The notes: a model not told the origin generated them from the sequence alone. Numbered from the stretch's first letter, positions 1-12,400 are shown. The stretch: DNA of 64,000 bases from Chaetoderma sp. LZ-2023a (GCA_034401795.1 CM067370.1:56565717-56629716), one strand, 5' to 3'. Translations and numbers: made by a program.

Positions 1-354
1 AGGCGATTGCTTCCGTTTGGTAAACTCTCTATTTTATGACTTAGGGATTGATGCCACATAATTGCAACTCCTGCACGGCCTTTGCTTCTGTGACATGGTA
101 AGATTTGATCCCGTTCATCAAAGCATTTCGCTATAAACATGTGGTTTAGGAACGTTTCTGCTATAAATGAAAGTTCGTATTTAAACATGAAGTGCTCCTG
201 AATACACACTATCGTATTAACATAGCATAACATAACATAACAAGTATACAGCTTACCAGGACTTTTACATCCTATTATCAGCTGGTATATAAACTATAAT
301 TGTTAATTATTAATGTATGGTCATTTTCGGGTGATTTGGCTTATCTAATAGTTG
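1..354. other. No gene seen; AT-rich flank
   Basis: No coding signal or element boundary could be supported here. A short CATAA-type microsatellite lies near 226-242. The stretch directly abuts the 3' end of the minus-strand LINE and may be its 3' untranslated region. Confidence 0.4.
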
Positions 355-2940
355 TAGTACACTGGATGCGTTCCATAGATTTTGTCCAGTCTAGCTTTGA
401 ATGAGTTTATGGTAGGCACGTCAACGACTGTTTCCGGTAATGCATTCCACCAGTCTATGATTCTGTTGGAGAAAGAATTCAGTCTATTGTTAGTATTCGC
501 TCTAGTTTTTCTAAGTTTGAATTTGTGGCCACGTGTTCTGTCATTTTGATTTAATGAGAATAGTTTACTGAATAGATATTATTAAGACACTTAAATACAT
601 TTATGAGATCGGCTCATATTCTTCTATAGATTAAGGTTGGTAAGTTTAGATTTCAAAGACGATTTTCATAGGACATGTTCTGAAAAGCTGGTACCATTTT
701 AGTGGCTCGTTTCTGGACTTTTTCTAATTGTTTGGCAAATTTCCAATGTGCGGGGACCAAAAGCAACCGGCATACTCCAGATGAGGGTGTATTAAACTTT
801 GGTACAGCATCTTACAAATGTCTGTAGTAATTGAATGAAACGTTCTCCATATAAGCCCTGACATTCTGTTGGCTTTTGATATGATGTTATTTATATGGGT
901 TTCAAATGTTACGTTTGAATCGATTATTATACCCAGGTCATTGATCTCGCCCTCCTCCTTTAGGTCTACTGTTATAGCATTATCAAGGAGTTTGTACTTA
1001 AAATGTACTTAAAATAAGTGGCACTTGGCTTGGGGCCAATGCGCATAACTGAGCATTTGTTTGTGTTAAACATTAATTGCCAATTTTGGGACTAATTTTG
1101 AATGGCCTCTAGATCATTTTGCAGGATTTCACAATCACTCGCATCAGTTATTGAATTAAACAGTTTAGTATCGTCTGCGAAAAGATAGAGTCTGAATTTT
1201 GTTTCTTGGCATGTCTTTTAGGTATAGTACAAACTGTAGTGGGCCAAGTACACTGCCCTGTGGGACACTGGTTATGACCCTGGCACAATCTGCCCCCAGT
1301 AACCACTACTCTCTGCTTTCTTCCTATTAGAAATGACTTAATCCATTCTAGGAGTTTCCCCGAGATACCATATGCATTTAACTTGCTTAGCAATCGCCCG
1401 TGTGGTACAGAGTCAAAAGCCTTCTTAAAATCAAGATAAATTACATCAATCGATTTCCTATTATCCAAAGCATTTGCCCATTCGTCTATAACTTCTAGCA
1501 TTTGAGTTACAGTTGATCTCCCACCACAACACCACCACCCCCACCACCCCCACCACCCCTAGGAACCTATGTTGGTATTCAGTAATTATTTTACTTTTCT
1601 TCATATACTCTCTCAGCTTGTCCCTCACTATGCTTTCAAGTATTTTGGATGGAACTGAGGTTAGACTGATGGGTCTGTAATTGTTCGGATCCCTCTTTGG
1701 TCCTTTTTATGTATGGGTATAACATTAGCACATTTCCGGTCAGAAGGGAAGTCACTTCTGATAATGACTTGTTATAAATTGTTTCAGATAATACATCTTT
1801 AAGTTCATGTAAAAGTCTTGGATGCAGGTCATCAGACCCAGCTGATTTATTTGTATTAAAATCTGCAAGTTTTTTCTGACGTCTTCAGCAGAGACAGTAA
1901 CATTGTTTATTGTTGTTGTGGTCTCAGCTGTAAATGCTGGGATAATATCTAGGTTCTCATTGGTAAAGGTACTAGAGAAAATGCGATTTAGTTTTTGACA
2001 TTTTCTTTCATTTGTGGTTATTAAATTTCCATCAAGATCTTCTAAGTCTCCACCATTATCTTTGACCTTGAACTGGCTATTTACATAAGCCCAGAATGAG
2101 TTTGGATTAGATTTTCTGTTTTTAGCTACAGTTTCCTCATATTGTTTTAATTGCCCGTTTACAGAATTGGTTAACCTGATTGCGTATACTAGCATATTTG
2201 TTGTAATCTGTTGTTGTTCTTGTTTGCAAATACCGTGTCCACTTTCTTTCTGTTACTAACCTGAGGGCCTTTCTGTCTAACCAGGATGGTCTATATCTTT
2301 TATTATTTTTAACTTGTTTGGTTGGAATATAGTCTTTCGTAAATTTATTTGCAAGATTTTAAAAATCTATCCAACATTCTTCGGGGGATTTGTTGTGGAA
2401 AAGTGGTTCCCAGTTAATATTTAGAGCTGATTGTAGTGCAGAATAGTCACCTTTGTCAAAAACCAATTTATTGGTCATATTCTGCTGTGGTTCAGCGTAC
2501 CATTTTAGTTCATAATAAATGCATATATCGTCACTTTTACCAAGGGCTGGGAGAGGGATTTTGTTGTCAATTAGTTCTTCCTCGTTAGTGAATACTAAAT
2601 CTATGACACTAGGCTCACAATTTATTCTATATCTTGTGGGAAATGAGATATGTTGGTGCAGAAAAACATCGCCTACAGCATCCAGAAAATAATCAGCATG
2701 CTGTGATTGTTCTGCTTTCCAGTCAATTTCTGGAAATTAAAATCGTCAGTAATTAGTAGATGGGAATGCTTTTTGGCAGACACATTCCTAATAAATGTAT
2801 TTAATTTTGTATTGTTTTCTTCGTTTGAGTTTGGACTGCGATAAATTTTCAGGATTAGCAATGTATCTGACCCCCTTAACTTAATGTCTACTCCAACTAC
2901 TTCCTCAGGTCGATTACTGAGAGTTGATAACAGAAACAAA
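355..2940 (-). mobile_element. CR1/Jockey-group LINE, decayed
   Basis: A non-LTR retrotransposon read on the minus strand. The 2945-2673 part resembles the end of an apurinic-type endonuclease domain (a KIYRSPNSNEEN stretch, then ITDDFNF). 2195-1752 is the linker with the NPNSFWAYV type of motif. 1501-1148 is the reverse transcriptase (IYLDFKKAFDSVPH, then GISGKLLEWIKSFL). The VPQGSVLGPL motif near 1255-1275 lies in another frame, so there is a frameshift just before it. The C-terminal tail typical of this group (RGHKFKLRK ... IIDWWNALPETVV) is recognisable near 540-370 by translating that strand. Frame changes between the segments make it non-functional. The 5' end is not collinear: the missing endonuclease segment lies next door in inverted orientation. 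Clade is assigned by motif memory, not alignment. Confidence 0.8.
1518..1560. repeat. CCACC/CAC-rich microsatellite
   Basis: A run of CACCACC and CACCCC units interrupts the reverse transcriptase region of the surrounding LINE. It is low complexity only and probably expanded after insertion. Confidence 0.75.
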
Positions 2941-3108
2941 CCCAAAACATCTAAGATATACTGTTAAAAAAGAAGAGCTGCAAATCAATGGCTACGATAT
3001 ATTCACCAATATAGACAAACAAAATGTACATGGAATAAGTGTACAAGTTTATTGCGATAGCGTTGGATGACAGCGAGAAAAATGTTCAACTTATGACGTC
3101 ATATGCCT
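2935..3108 (+). mobile_element. Inverted 5' endonuclease segment of the adjacent LINE
   Basis: On the plus strand this reads PKHLRYTVKKEELQ followed by INGYDIFTNIDKQNVHGI. That is the start-of-endonuclease motif of CR1/Jockey-type LINEs, which should lie upstream of the KIYRSPNS motif of the neighbouring minus-strand LINE. It instead abuts that LINE head to head near 2940. The layout matches a 5' inversion by twin priming during insertion. The reading frame closes after about 45 codons. An independent second LINE copy in the opposite orientation is the alternative. Confidence 0.6.
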
Positions 3109-3590
3109 CATCAAGTTCAAGTTCAAGTTCAAATTCATTTATTTTGATATAAAAATGTACAATTTGTAATTACACAACAGGTGGTCCACCAAAGGTAGAC
3201 CTATATAGACGGTGGATCCCTACATAGAACAAAAAAAATTATACATGAAGGACTGATACTATAAAATATGGCATAATTAGCTCAGGATTAACTTAGTCCT
3301 AAAAGACATAAACAAGAGACATTGGACATTGGACAGATAGACAACATATTTACACATGCATAGTGATGTGTGCTTATCGTGCTAATTAAAATCCATCTTA
3401 AAATTATAAGATCGTCTGAGTTTTAATTTTCCACAGATATTTGCTTCACCTGCGAATAGGAATTTAACTAATGTATCACATATTAAAATAACGAAGTTAT
3501 ATATTCCTAATTTGAGCACAGAGCGTACAATTATATTTTTGAAAATGTTACAGTCTTTAGATTCATTTTGTTGGTGTTTCCCTTTAAAGA
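3109..3590 (-). mobile_element. Probable LINE 3' tail with (TTCAAG)n end
   Basis: The segment begins with repeats of TTCAAG and then ATTCATTTATTTTGAT, a 3' terminal microsatellite seen in CR1/L2-like LINEs on the opposite strand. The same kind of end occurs at 12869 and 23575 (ATTCAAG units). No coding motif is visible up to 3590, so this is a 5'-truncated copy consisting mainly of 3' untranslated sequence. Confidence 0.5.
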
Positions 3591-3599
3591 CAGTATCTG

Positions 3600-4990
3600 C
3601 GAGAAACCAACCAACCAGACCAGAGGCGGAACCTGCATTAAAAGGAAGAAGATATACTTCGAAAATATGATGACCATCCTGCTGGGTTTAGAATCGGGAG
3701 TATTTCAAGATGTGCTACTATGTGTGCAGATGACCTAGCCATAATAGCAGATACACCAATCACCATGCAAATTTTGATAAACGAAGCTCAAATAGATGCA
3801 TCAAATGAACGCTACTTATTCAGCAGCAATAAAACAAAACAATTAGCCATGAGAAGTTCGAAAACAGTTCATCTAAGCCTAAATGGTATTCCCCTTGAAA
3901 ACACATGTAAAGAAATACATCTTGGGGTTATACGAACGTTAAATGCTCAAAATATGAACACAATAGAAGCCAGAATGGGATCATCTACACGAGCATCATA
4001 TTCACTCATGGGAGCAGGACTGCACAGCTTAAATGGGTTGAATCCTCTAACATCAAAACAACTATGGGATATATACATAACTCCAGTTCTCATCCATCGA
4101 CTTGAAGGGCTAATACTAACGCGGACAGAAATAGAAAGGCTGGAGAAATTATATGATACTATCTGAAAGCCATACAGCATCTACCAACTGGAACTGCCAA
4201 CTCAGCTGTATACATATTATTGGGAGCCCTACCATTCGAATGTGAACGCCACAAAAGAATGCTGACTTTCTTTGTACAAATACTGAGGGGAGAAGGCTCT
4301 CTGGATCGAGATATTTTGGAACAACAACTTTTTATCAAGCTGCCATCATCAAACAACTGGACAGTAAACATCAGGAAAATCCTTCAGCAATATAAATTAC
4401 CATCTGCATATACAATGTTGAAAAACCCACCAGACAAATTGACATGGAAGAAAACAATCTTATCACATATTAAAACCTACTGGGAGAAAAAAACTTAAGG
4501 AGGGGGCTGTGGTGAAAACTACTCTGAAATACCTAAACACAGAAATTATAAAATCGATATAGCGCACATGACGTGGAGTAGCTGTAGAACAGATAAGACT
4601 TCAGTCTACAAAGCAACCATCGAAGCCAAACTCCTCGTGCAGGGATACCATCTATTTGGTAGTTTAACTAGAAACAGAAAGGCAATAACCAAATGTCCAC
4701 TGTGTAGCAATAAAATGGAATATCTTCAGCACTTCCTCCTGGACTGTCCAGAGCTAGAGCATGTTAGAATCCCAGCAATGACAAAGATCAGAGCATTGAT
4801 GCAGCAACAGAATATTGCGATTGCAGATGAATGCTGCATACAAATGATACTGGATGCGAGTAAGCTTACGAAGACACACTTGGCGACATTTGAAAAATAT
4901 GCAAGAGAACTGTGCTTTAACCTACATAAGAAATGCTCCAGTCAACTCTGACGTAACCTTGATAGAGATTGTCCGTGAAATCAAATGATG
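3600..4990 (+). mobile_element. LINE fragment (I/Jockey-like), RT end and zinc-knuckle tail
   Basis: The fragment starts inside the reverse transcriptase, around HPAGFRIG followed by CADDLAIIADTP, where the catalytic A/Y-x-D-D box is ADD. It continues 3720-4166 through the thumb (HLGVIRT, SYSLMGAGLH) and then in other frames at 4220-4498 and 4568-4951. The C-terminus has a zinc-knuckle-like CPLC ... HFLLDC motif. It is the same family as the LINE at 6262-9300, with which it shares most residues after CADDLA. It is 5'-truncated and carries at least two frame breaks, so it is dead. No poly(A) tail is obvious; the coding end is the stop near 4951. Confidence 0.85.
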
Positions 4991-5808
4991 CCGCGATTAA
5001 TTGTAAAGAACATAAAACAAAAACATAAAATCCAAATAGTGAAATCAGTTAGGAATACTGTATTGTATTTTCGGAAGTCCCTCCTATATTAGGATCACTG
5101 CCCAGACTGACGTCACTGCTCAGTGAGGTTCCTGGTCACATATCCGCACCCCTTGAGGTGTTTCTACATTTATTTGCAATGTATTTACAGACAGTCTAAA
5201 TAGTGAACCAGGGAGCCACCAACAGTGTTGCTGAGAGCTGTGACGTAGGTTGTTTTTTAGAGCAGGTTGCCAGTTATGGCACACAGTGATGTCCAGTCTG
5301 CACACATCTGCACCACCCGCCTTTTTAGACAGGCATCTTACAGGCTTCAGTTATGGCATCTTGGACACACTGATGGCAGGAGTCAAGTTCGACTCGATAA
5401 CTATAGTCAGTTTGCTGGTTTACTGATCATGCGCAGTTGCTATGCCCAGTCGAACTTGATCGTAGTCGACAATAATTCGGTGGTACCCGGTTCCATATTG
5501 AATTACTATTGCAGTCTCTGTTAACCCTTTCTGTCGTCTGTTTTGCTGACCTACGAAAATGGGGTATTTTGTCCGCTAAGATGTCAAAAAGCGTCCATAT
5601 GGCATAAAGTAGGAAGGAATATGGCTTGCGAACATTGACATACAATTGGAAAGCATAATTTCATCAAACCTAAGTTATTTAGTGAAATATTTACACTTTT
5701 ATATGCATTCATTCGTGACAAGCGATCAGTGTCCGCCATTTTGAAATTTATGCAAATATCGCACTAACCATCTGAACCGAGGTCGGGTGCTCGGTTGACT
5801 ATAGTTGA
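4991..5808. other. No gene supported; dyad-rich end
   Basis: Only short ORFs without recognisable motifs occur. The last 50 bases are rich in short dyads (TATAGTTGACTAGCTAGTTAACTAT), and the left breakpoint of the tandem duplication falls in them. Confidence 0.5.
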
Positions 5809-5884
5809 CTAGCTAGTTAACTATCTGAAGTTTGATTGTATTCTAGTTAGCTATAGCTAACTATGGTTAGGAATCGAACTTGAC

Positions 5885-6175
5885 CAGGGGTGACAGCTGA
5901 CATCTACTATTTACACCATCAGAACATATTCATAACTGAGCTCCCGATACAGGGCCTGACACTCAGAGTGAGTTCTTTTACATCCCCCATGGCACAGGCA
6001 CCATACCAGAGGGGACCAACGGCTTTACGACCCCTCCGAAGGACGTGTCAGTTGAATGACGTATGGAAGGGTGCAGGTTTTTATACATTGATCGCATGCC
6101 TGAACACGGGATCGAACCTGGTAGAATTCCAAGCATGTGCGGAAAACAGTTTTGCCAACCGAGCCAATGCACCAA
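5885..6175 (-). mobile_element. tRNA-headed SINE, copy A
   Basis: On the minus strand a polymerase III A box (TGGCTCGGTTGG, 6166-6155) is followed by a B box (GGTTCGATCCC, 6118-6108) at tRNA-like spacing. After the head comes a body containing GTCCTTCGGAGGGGTCG and AAGCCGTTGGTCC, which looks like a conserved SINE middle domain; I suspect the MetaSINE class from memory but cannot confirm it. The 3' end is near 5885. Short ORFs on both strands here are incidental. Confidence 0.6.
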
Positions 6176-6261
6176 AGATACTCCATGTTTGGAGGTTTGC
6201 CTAAAGGGAACCTTCGAGAGGCGGAATTTACATAACAAGAACAAGAACATCTACAAATGTT

Positions 6262-6618
6262 GCCTTCATTTTGAGTGAGACTATTGCAGAAGCCAAAGAT
6301 ACAAAAAGTGATCAACACATAGTATTCATGGATGCCAGCAAAGCCTTTGATATTGTTAATCACAAAGGACTACTTAACACCATGTATAACCAGGGAATAA
6401 CAGGGAAACTATGGGCAATTGTTAGCAACATGTACACATATATAACATCAGCTGTTAAATGGAGTGGTAACATTTCCAAAACAATCACTGAGAGCCAAGG
6501 AATCAGACAGGGTGGTGAATCATCTGCTGATCTATTTAACAGCTGCAGTAATCCATTACTAAGAAAATATGAAGACCATTCAGCTGGTTTCAGAATTGGA
6601 AATATTTCAACATGTGCT
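6262..6618 (+). mobile_element. LINE RT palm segment, copy A (left part)
   Basis: The reading frame gives HIVFMDASKAFDIVNHKGLL, which holds the DASKAFD catalytic motif A, and then SQGIRQGGESSADLF. These are the palm motifs of the same LINE family as 3600-4990. The frame stops at 6618 where a 1.4-kb insertion starts. The catalytic ADD box follows on the far side at 8056. The 5' end at about 6262 is truncated inside RT, next to the SINE region. Confidence 0.85.
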
Positions 6619-8052
6619 GTCATGTTGAAGATTTCCCGATCCTCTTCGCTCACTTATTTGTGGGCTCCTCCTTCGTCGGTACAACCTTGTATGTTTGGTT
6701 GCTGCGACAACCGGTTATATTGACGAAGATGGAGCGCGACACTAGCTCGCCTCGCAGGTACAGAGACCTGACGATATTTATAGAAGTGCCTGGGCCTGAT
6801 CAGACTGCGCGTTTCAGAGTGGTTGGTTCGACACGGTGGTCTTCCGTGTTCTCCAGAGTAACAACGAACTACACCAAACTTTTGCCTTGGATTACACTCA
6901 AGGTGATCGTTTTATTTCTAGCTTTAACTGTGTAATAAAATCTACAAAGTTTGGCAATTTATGCTATTACCAGTTTCCGTATTTACAGCAATAAATAAAT
7001 GCAATTAATGTTTCCTAAGCTTCCCCAACTTCAACCAGCTCTTGCCTACTTAAAACCATTCAGCAAGAGCGTTTCACAAGGTGCGAGGCGGACCAAACTC
7101 TCGATTAAAGTTAAAGTCCCCCTTATATACTATCTCAGTTTCTATTCTCCCTCCATCTTGGTTTCGCACCGCCGGAGGTTGCTCTGATTCTCATTGGATT
7201 ATGACATCACTTTGACTAATCAAAACTCCAACCCTCCCTCCCCGGGAGGGTGCTTTCTACCTAGCACTTGCGGTTTGGCTGGTCCTTGAGTGATGGGATC
7301 TGTCATCCCCCTCACTTTATTTTAGAATTCCAGCTGGCTTCCCATGTCATTCCTGACGAATGACCTGCCCAGAATGACGAATGCTTGTTTGATAACAAGG
7401 CTTGCTGGTGGATTAGCACGCCTCTACGATTTAAATGTTTTGGATAATAACTTTCGATTGTGTCCTAGCACGCCTCTACAATTGATATGTTTTTGATAAT
7501 AACTTTCGATTGTGTACCTAATGCCTACAGGACGCTACGATGTCCATGTCATGTTCATTACCTATTAGTCAACAACTTGTAGAATGCTAGAGTTAATCGG
7601 CACACGAGTTACCATTCCTCATAGCCGGATTATTTTCGGCTTATCTTGTCCCACGCTTCCGTGAGAACGCAGACCGCTATGTAACTAACTAAGTCCGTTT
7701 GTCCTATCTAATCCCTTTGATTGATTCCGACCTGGTGCTAACCATCATGAGTCATACTCGATTCAGTTTCTACGAAACTGTACCTGCGCGCTAGCTGACG
7801 TACCTACTGCCAGTTATCCAGTGCTGATAATATATATCCAAATAATAAGGTGCTGGTAATACATCTAAATAACGATGATGATCAGTGCTGGTAACATATC
7901 TAACCATAGCCGCTGATCCGTACATCTTAATATACATGGTGACATAGTCTATTAGCTCACCTGGTATTCACACGTGAATTTCACTCGGGACTTATTCGTA
8001 CATATAAGATGTCCAGCGGGGTCATGACTTCCCACAAGACAATCCCATATCT
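6619..8052. mobile_element. 1.4-kb insertion, possibly a solo LTR, copy A
   Basis: Comparison with the related LINE at 3660-3730 shows that sequence continuous there is split here between GGAAATATTTCAACATGTGCT and ATGTGTGCAGATGAT. The insert has TGTTG... and ...CTACA ends, a polyadenylation-type AATAAA near 6935, and no recognisable protein. This would fit a solo LTR of an unassigned family. A clean target duplication was not resolved. Inside are a 54-bp direct repeat (about 7411-7518) and three diverged CAGTGCTG(A/G)TAA units near 7830-7900. The insertion predates the 10.7-kb duplication. Confidence 0.45.
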
Positions 8053-9300
8053 ACAATGTGTGCAGATGATCTTGCTCTGACGGCTACCACTCCAACCTCA
8101 ATACAACTTCTTCCCAATGAAGCACAGATAGACGAAGCTAATGAATTCTACCTCTTCAGCAGTACTAAAACAAAACACATGGCAATGAGAAGTACAGAAG
8201 CAGCATCCCTAATACTCAATGGTGAACAGCTCAGTAATACAAAGGAAGAGACACATCTCGGAGTAGTTAGAACATCAGATGCCAGTAACAAGCGCGCAAC
8301 AGAGGCTAAAACTGGATCATCAAGAAAGGCAGCATATTCACTCATGGGAGCAGGCCTACATGGATTAAATGGTTTGAATCCATTAACCTCAAAATAGCTC
8401 CATTACATCTATGTGACCCCCATTCTTCTACATGGTCTTGAGGGTCTTATACTCACTCAGACTGAACTTGAAAAGCTGGAGAATTTCTATCGGTCACAAC
8501 TGAAGCTTACATACTCTTAGGAACCCTACCAATTGAGGAAGACTGCACAAAAGAATACTAAACTTCTTCATACAAATGCTACATCGTCAAAATTTTGTTG
8601 AAAGAGAGGTTCTAGAAGGACAACTGGCTGTGAAACTACCATCACCCAATAGCCGGACTGTAAAGCTAAAGAAAATCATTCAGCGGTATGAACTACCTTC
8701 CGCATACTCCCTTCTAGCAAACACCCCTACTAAGGCAACATGGAAGAAGACAGTCATGTCAAATGTAAACAACTACTGGGAAAACAAACTAAAGGACGAA
8801 GCTGCAAATAAAAGCACTCTACAGTACTTGAACGTGGATACCTATAAGATCGGTGTACCACACATAGCATGGAGAAGCTGCGAGACAGATAAAACCTCAG
8901 TCTACAAAGCTACAGTGAAAGTAAGACTACTCGTGCAGAGATATCATCTCTTCGGAGGACCAAACAGGAACAGAGGACGAGCAGTAAAATATCAGCTATG
9001 CAGCTATCACAGAGAAGATCTGCAGCACTTCCTTATCGACTGGCAAGAGCTAGAGCATGTCAGACATCCATATCTCATAAAAATACGAAAACTACTAAAG
9101 CGACTCAACATCAGCATGAACAGTGAGCACTACATGCAGGCTATTCTAGATGCTAGCAAGCTATCAGACACCAATCTAGAAACATTCGAAAATTTATCAA
9201 GAGAACTCTGCTACAGTCTACACTTAAAACGTTCATCACTTATGAACACATCATCTGTTGGAACTCTGTTAACCTATTAAAATCAATCTAAAAAACTCTA
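8053..9300 (+). mobile_element. LINE RT thumb and C-terminal region, copy A (right part)
   Basis: Resumes the LINE interrupted at 6618. 8056-8397 starts with CADDLALTATTP and runs to a premature TAG at 8395-8397 (GLNPLTSK*). 8576-9280 is a 234-residue frame with the C-terminal domain (TDKTSVYKATVKVRLLVQRY) and a decayed zinc-knuckle: the second cysteine is kept but the first and third positions of the CPLC...C pattern have changed (YQLCSYHREDLQHFLIDW). The coding end is near 9280, followed by a TTG microsatellite. Confidence 0.85.
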
Positions 9301-9426
9301 ATGAACTACACATTTAAAGTCACAACAGCTGATAAATCCTGCGGTTTGAACATTGACATGCGACGAAAATTCAATAGTCAATTCCTTGTGTATAGATCTA
9401 TACACCTAGTGAGATGTGTACAGTTA

Positions 9427-9473
9427 GTTGTTGTTGTTGTTGTTGTTGTTGTTGCTGTTGTTGTTGTTGTTGT
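9427..9473. repeat. (TTG)n microsatellite, copy A
   Basis: A TTG run with one GCTG interruption sits between the 3' ends of two convergent LINEs. It may be the 3' tail of one of them. The poly-valine reading frame across it is not a protein. Confidence 0.9.
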
Positions 9474-9475
9474 TT

Positions 9476-12400
9476 GGATCATCCTCCCCTTGATAGGAGC
9501 ATCCTTGTACAGTGGTCCATATAAGTCTATTAACACAAAAGTCTAATTAATTAGTTAAAGCACACGTACGGTTAATAGTGTTCCATTCGTCTATGTTACA
9601 TACATGCAAGTCCAAGCATAAGGGTCCAATGTACAAGTCCTATATAGCTGGTATGTGAAGTATTTCGCACAGCGCTGTTATGGTAGTAGGTTGAACCTAC
9701 CACAGTGCAGATTATAGCAGAGTCTTCTAGTGAGGTGTTAAATGTTGAGAAGCAAGTCATGGCAATTTGGCAGGACGTCTGTAGTGGTCAGGGCAGTACA
9801 GTCAATGATGAGTTGTAGTAGCAGGTTGTCGTCTCCACAGAGGTGTATCCATACTGCAGGACCCAGTGCATCTATAAGCAGTGCCTTCAGTTCTGACAGA
9901 TATTGTCATCTATGTGAATGTAAGGCTCCGCAATGCATCAGAAAATGTGAGTAGTCCTCTTCTGCTGATTGACAAAGGCGACATATAGAGGTGACACCAT
10001 TCCGACTGAACTTGCTAAGTGTAGACTGAACCAGGTATGTTCCGGTGATAAGACATGCTTTGATCACGCTTCTTTTAACATCCTTTGTATCATCCTCGAC
10101 TGATTGTACTGATGGGTGGAGCTTTCCAATTGACAGAATGCTAACATCAAGATTTGCTAATGTGCTTTTCAGGCTACATTCGTCCTGTAGTATTCCATTC
10201 CAGTAGTTGTCAACGGCATGGTATACAGATGATTTCCAGGCAGTCTTGGTCAGTGTGTTCTGAATAAGTTCTACTGTTAGTGGTAGGTCATACTCAAGGA
10301 GTAGCTTGTTTATGTATGTGAACCAGCTTCCCACGTTTTCTGCTTTCAGTGCCAGTTGTCGTACAAGGATGTTCACAATAGCCTCATTATGGCTTCTAAG
10401 TATGTTTCCTAATGTTGTTAATTGTCTTAGATGCAGGTCGGCTGTAAGCGGTCGTGCACCAAGTAGTATTATACGCCACACTTGGCAGTACATGTTGGAA
10501 GTGCTTGGATTTTTCTCAGGATATCAACAAAGAAGTTCTCTAGCAAGTAGAGTTGTTTTTTCTGCAGAATGAACACCTCGAGACCGTACATTGAGCATGG
10601 GATGACATACAGCGACAATATGCGGTAGCATGTCTTTGGCGATATTCTGTTTGTACCATGGAGGCCTGTACCGGTGAGGCGATACAGTGTTCTTCTTGCG
10701 CATGATATGCGGTCCTGAACGTTAACACTCTGTTCTTGTGAGAAGGTACGGAGTAATCCTAGATGTGTAGCTGTTGGTGATACTGGTACATCTATGTGAC
10801 TGAGGTGCCATTGCATTGTTGAGAGATGTGTTGCAGGTCTGGTTTACGTTTGAGGATAATTGTTGATTTCTCTGGGTGAATGTTATATCGTTCTCGAACT
10901 GAGTACTGATAGGCTATGCCGAGCATACATTGTAGTTCTTCACTTGATGTGCTAATAAGGGTTACATCGTCTGCGACAGTTGGGCATCCCATGTATTGAG
11001 TACCTATGAACATCCCAAGCTGTGCTGACTCGAATTGGTTCAGTAAGCCGTTGATATATACTTTGTATAATCCGGTGGAGAGGATCCCTCCTTGACGAAC
11101 TCCTTACTGAATTGGGAATGGCTGATGTAGGCAACTTTTCCATTTTACTGTCGCTGTTAATCCAGAATACAGGTTATCAATAGTCTGTAGCAGATGAAGA
11201 TTGATACCCTGTTCTTACAGCTTACACTTTAGTGATGAATGATCTACGATGTCAAATGCTTTTTGGGTGTCGAGTAATGCAATATATTGAGAACTGCCCT
11301 GATCCTTGCATTCGCGCATGGTTTCTGAGAGTACAAGCCCAGCCATGATGGGGGATAATCATTTAGTGAAGCCAAATTGTAAGCTTGATTGGGATGTTGG
11401 TAGCCGAAATGTGATCTTTTCTAAGATGACATGTTCAAAGATCTTCCCGATTATTGAAGTTACTGTTATACCTCAGTAATTGCTTGGATCAGACTGGTCC
11501 TTTCCACGCTTATGGACAGGTGTTATTATTCCACTTTTGAATATGGCAGGGATTTGTTTTGTGGCTATTATAGTGTTGAACAGTCGCGTTAGGTGAGGAA
11601 CAATTATGTTATCAGCATTGCAAAAATGTTCTGCAGAGAGAGTGAGCGCATCTGGAGATTTTCCGGCATGAAGTTGCGAAATTGCGGTGGTGGTCTCACT
11701 AGTTTTAACGATAGGGCATTCCTGATAATTCTGGCTGTAGCTTTGCTGAGGAAGCTTCAGGTCTTGACTTGTTTGCTCTTGATAGTCTTGGTCGAATTTT
11801 GCATTATGAGAGGGTACTGCAAGGTCCTCGTAAAAAGCTGCAAAGCCGCGACACTGTTCCTGTACGTTTGTTGTATGTACCCCATCAATGGTGAGGGAGT
11901 CTACTTCACTGCGCTTCGCTCTGACTCTGTTGATGAGTTTATAGAAATTTAACAAATCCTGTTCAGCCATTATCCTGTCATAGAATGATTTTCATTCAAC
12001 CGTGACTTCAGTCCTCTGTTGGGAACGTAATTGTTTGCTTAGATGTCTGCGTTCATAATGAGTGGCTGGTCTGATCCTGGCCTACCTTCGTCTAACCAGC
12101 ATTTATGGAGTTCCTTCCCATGCATTAGTAGTTTCATCATTTCAGGTGATGCTTTCCACTTAGGGCCATTTATTTTGACCTGCTTTGTTGGAACTATTCT
12201 TCTTGTAGTATGTGCTATGGCATTCTGGATGCCACTGATGATATCGTTTCAGGGTAGAGTATTGAGATTTGTTGTTTACTTTGTCCAGTTCCTCTGCCAG
12301 TGCGATCTGATATTCGCGCTTGTCCACTTTTGACCATTCCAATTTGTGAATAGATGCCGACTTTCTCTTAATTGTTTGGTCTGATATGTACAGTTAACGT
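9476..12400 (-). mobile_element. LINE (I/Jockey-like), opposite strand, copy A
   Basis: Read from right to left: a linker (12342-12050, ALAEELDKVNNKSQYS), the RT N-terminal region (11970-11473, with AGKSPDALTLSAEHF and IFKSGIITPVHKRGKDQ), RT palm (ALLDTQKAFDIVDHSSLK near 11290-11235; GVRQGGILSTGLYKVY near 11105-11055), the catalytic box VADDVTLIS (about 10980-10955), thumb (10816-10469) and the C-terminal domain (10493-9906) with a CRLC...HFLMHC zinc knuckle. In-frame stops interrupt it after SNY, after QFGFTK, after CKL and before GVRQGG. At least two are TGA where CGA (Arg) is expected. They are shared with copy B. It is a distinct family member facing the LINE at 6262-9300. The 5' endonuclease is missing, and the boundary near 12400 is approximate. 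Confidence 0.85.

Noticed and set aside
6612-6935. 107-residue protein in the 1.4-kb insertion
   Set aside because: It starts in LINE sequence and runs into the insertion; no motif is present.
9301-9546. Small protein with a poly-valine stretch
   Set aside because: It is a TTG microsatellite between LINE ends.
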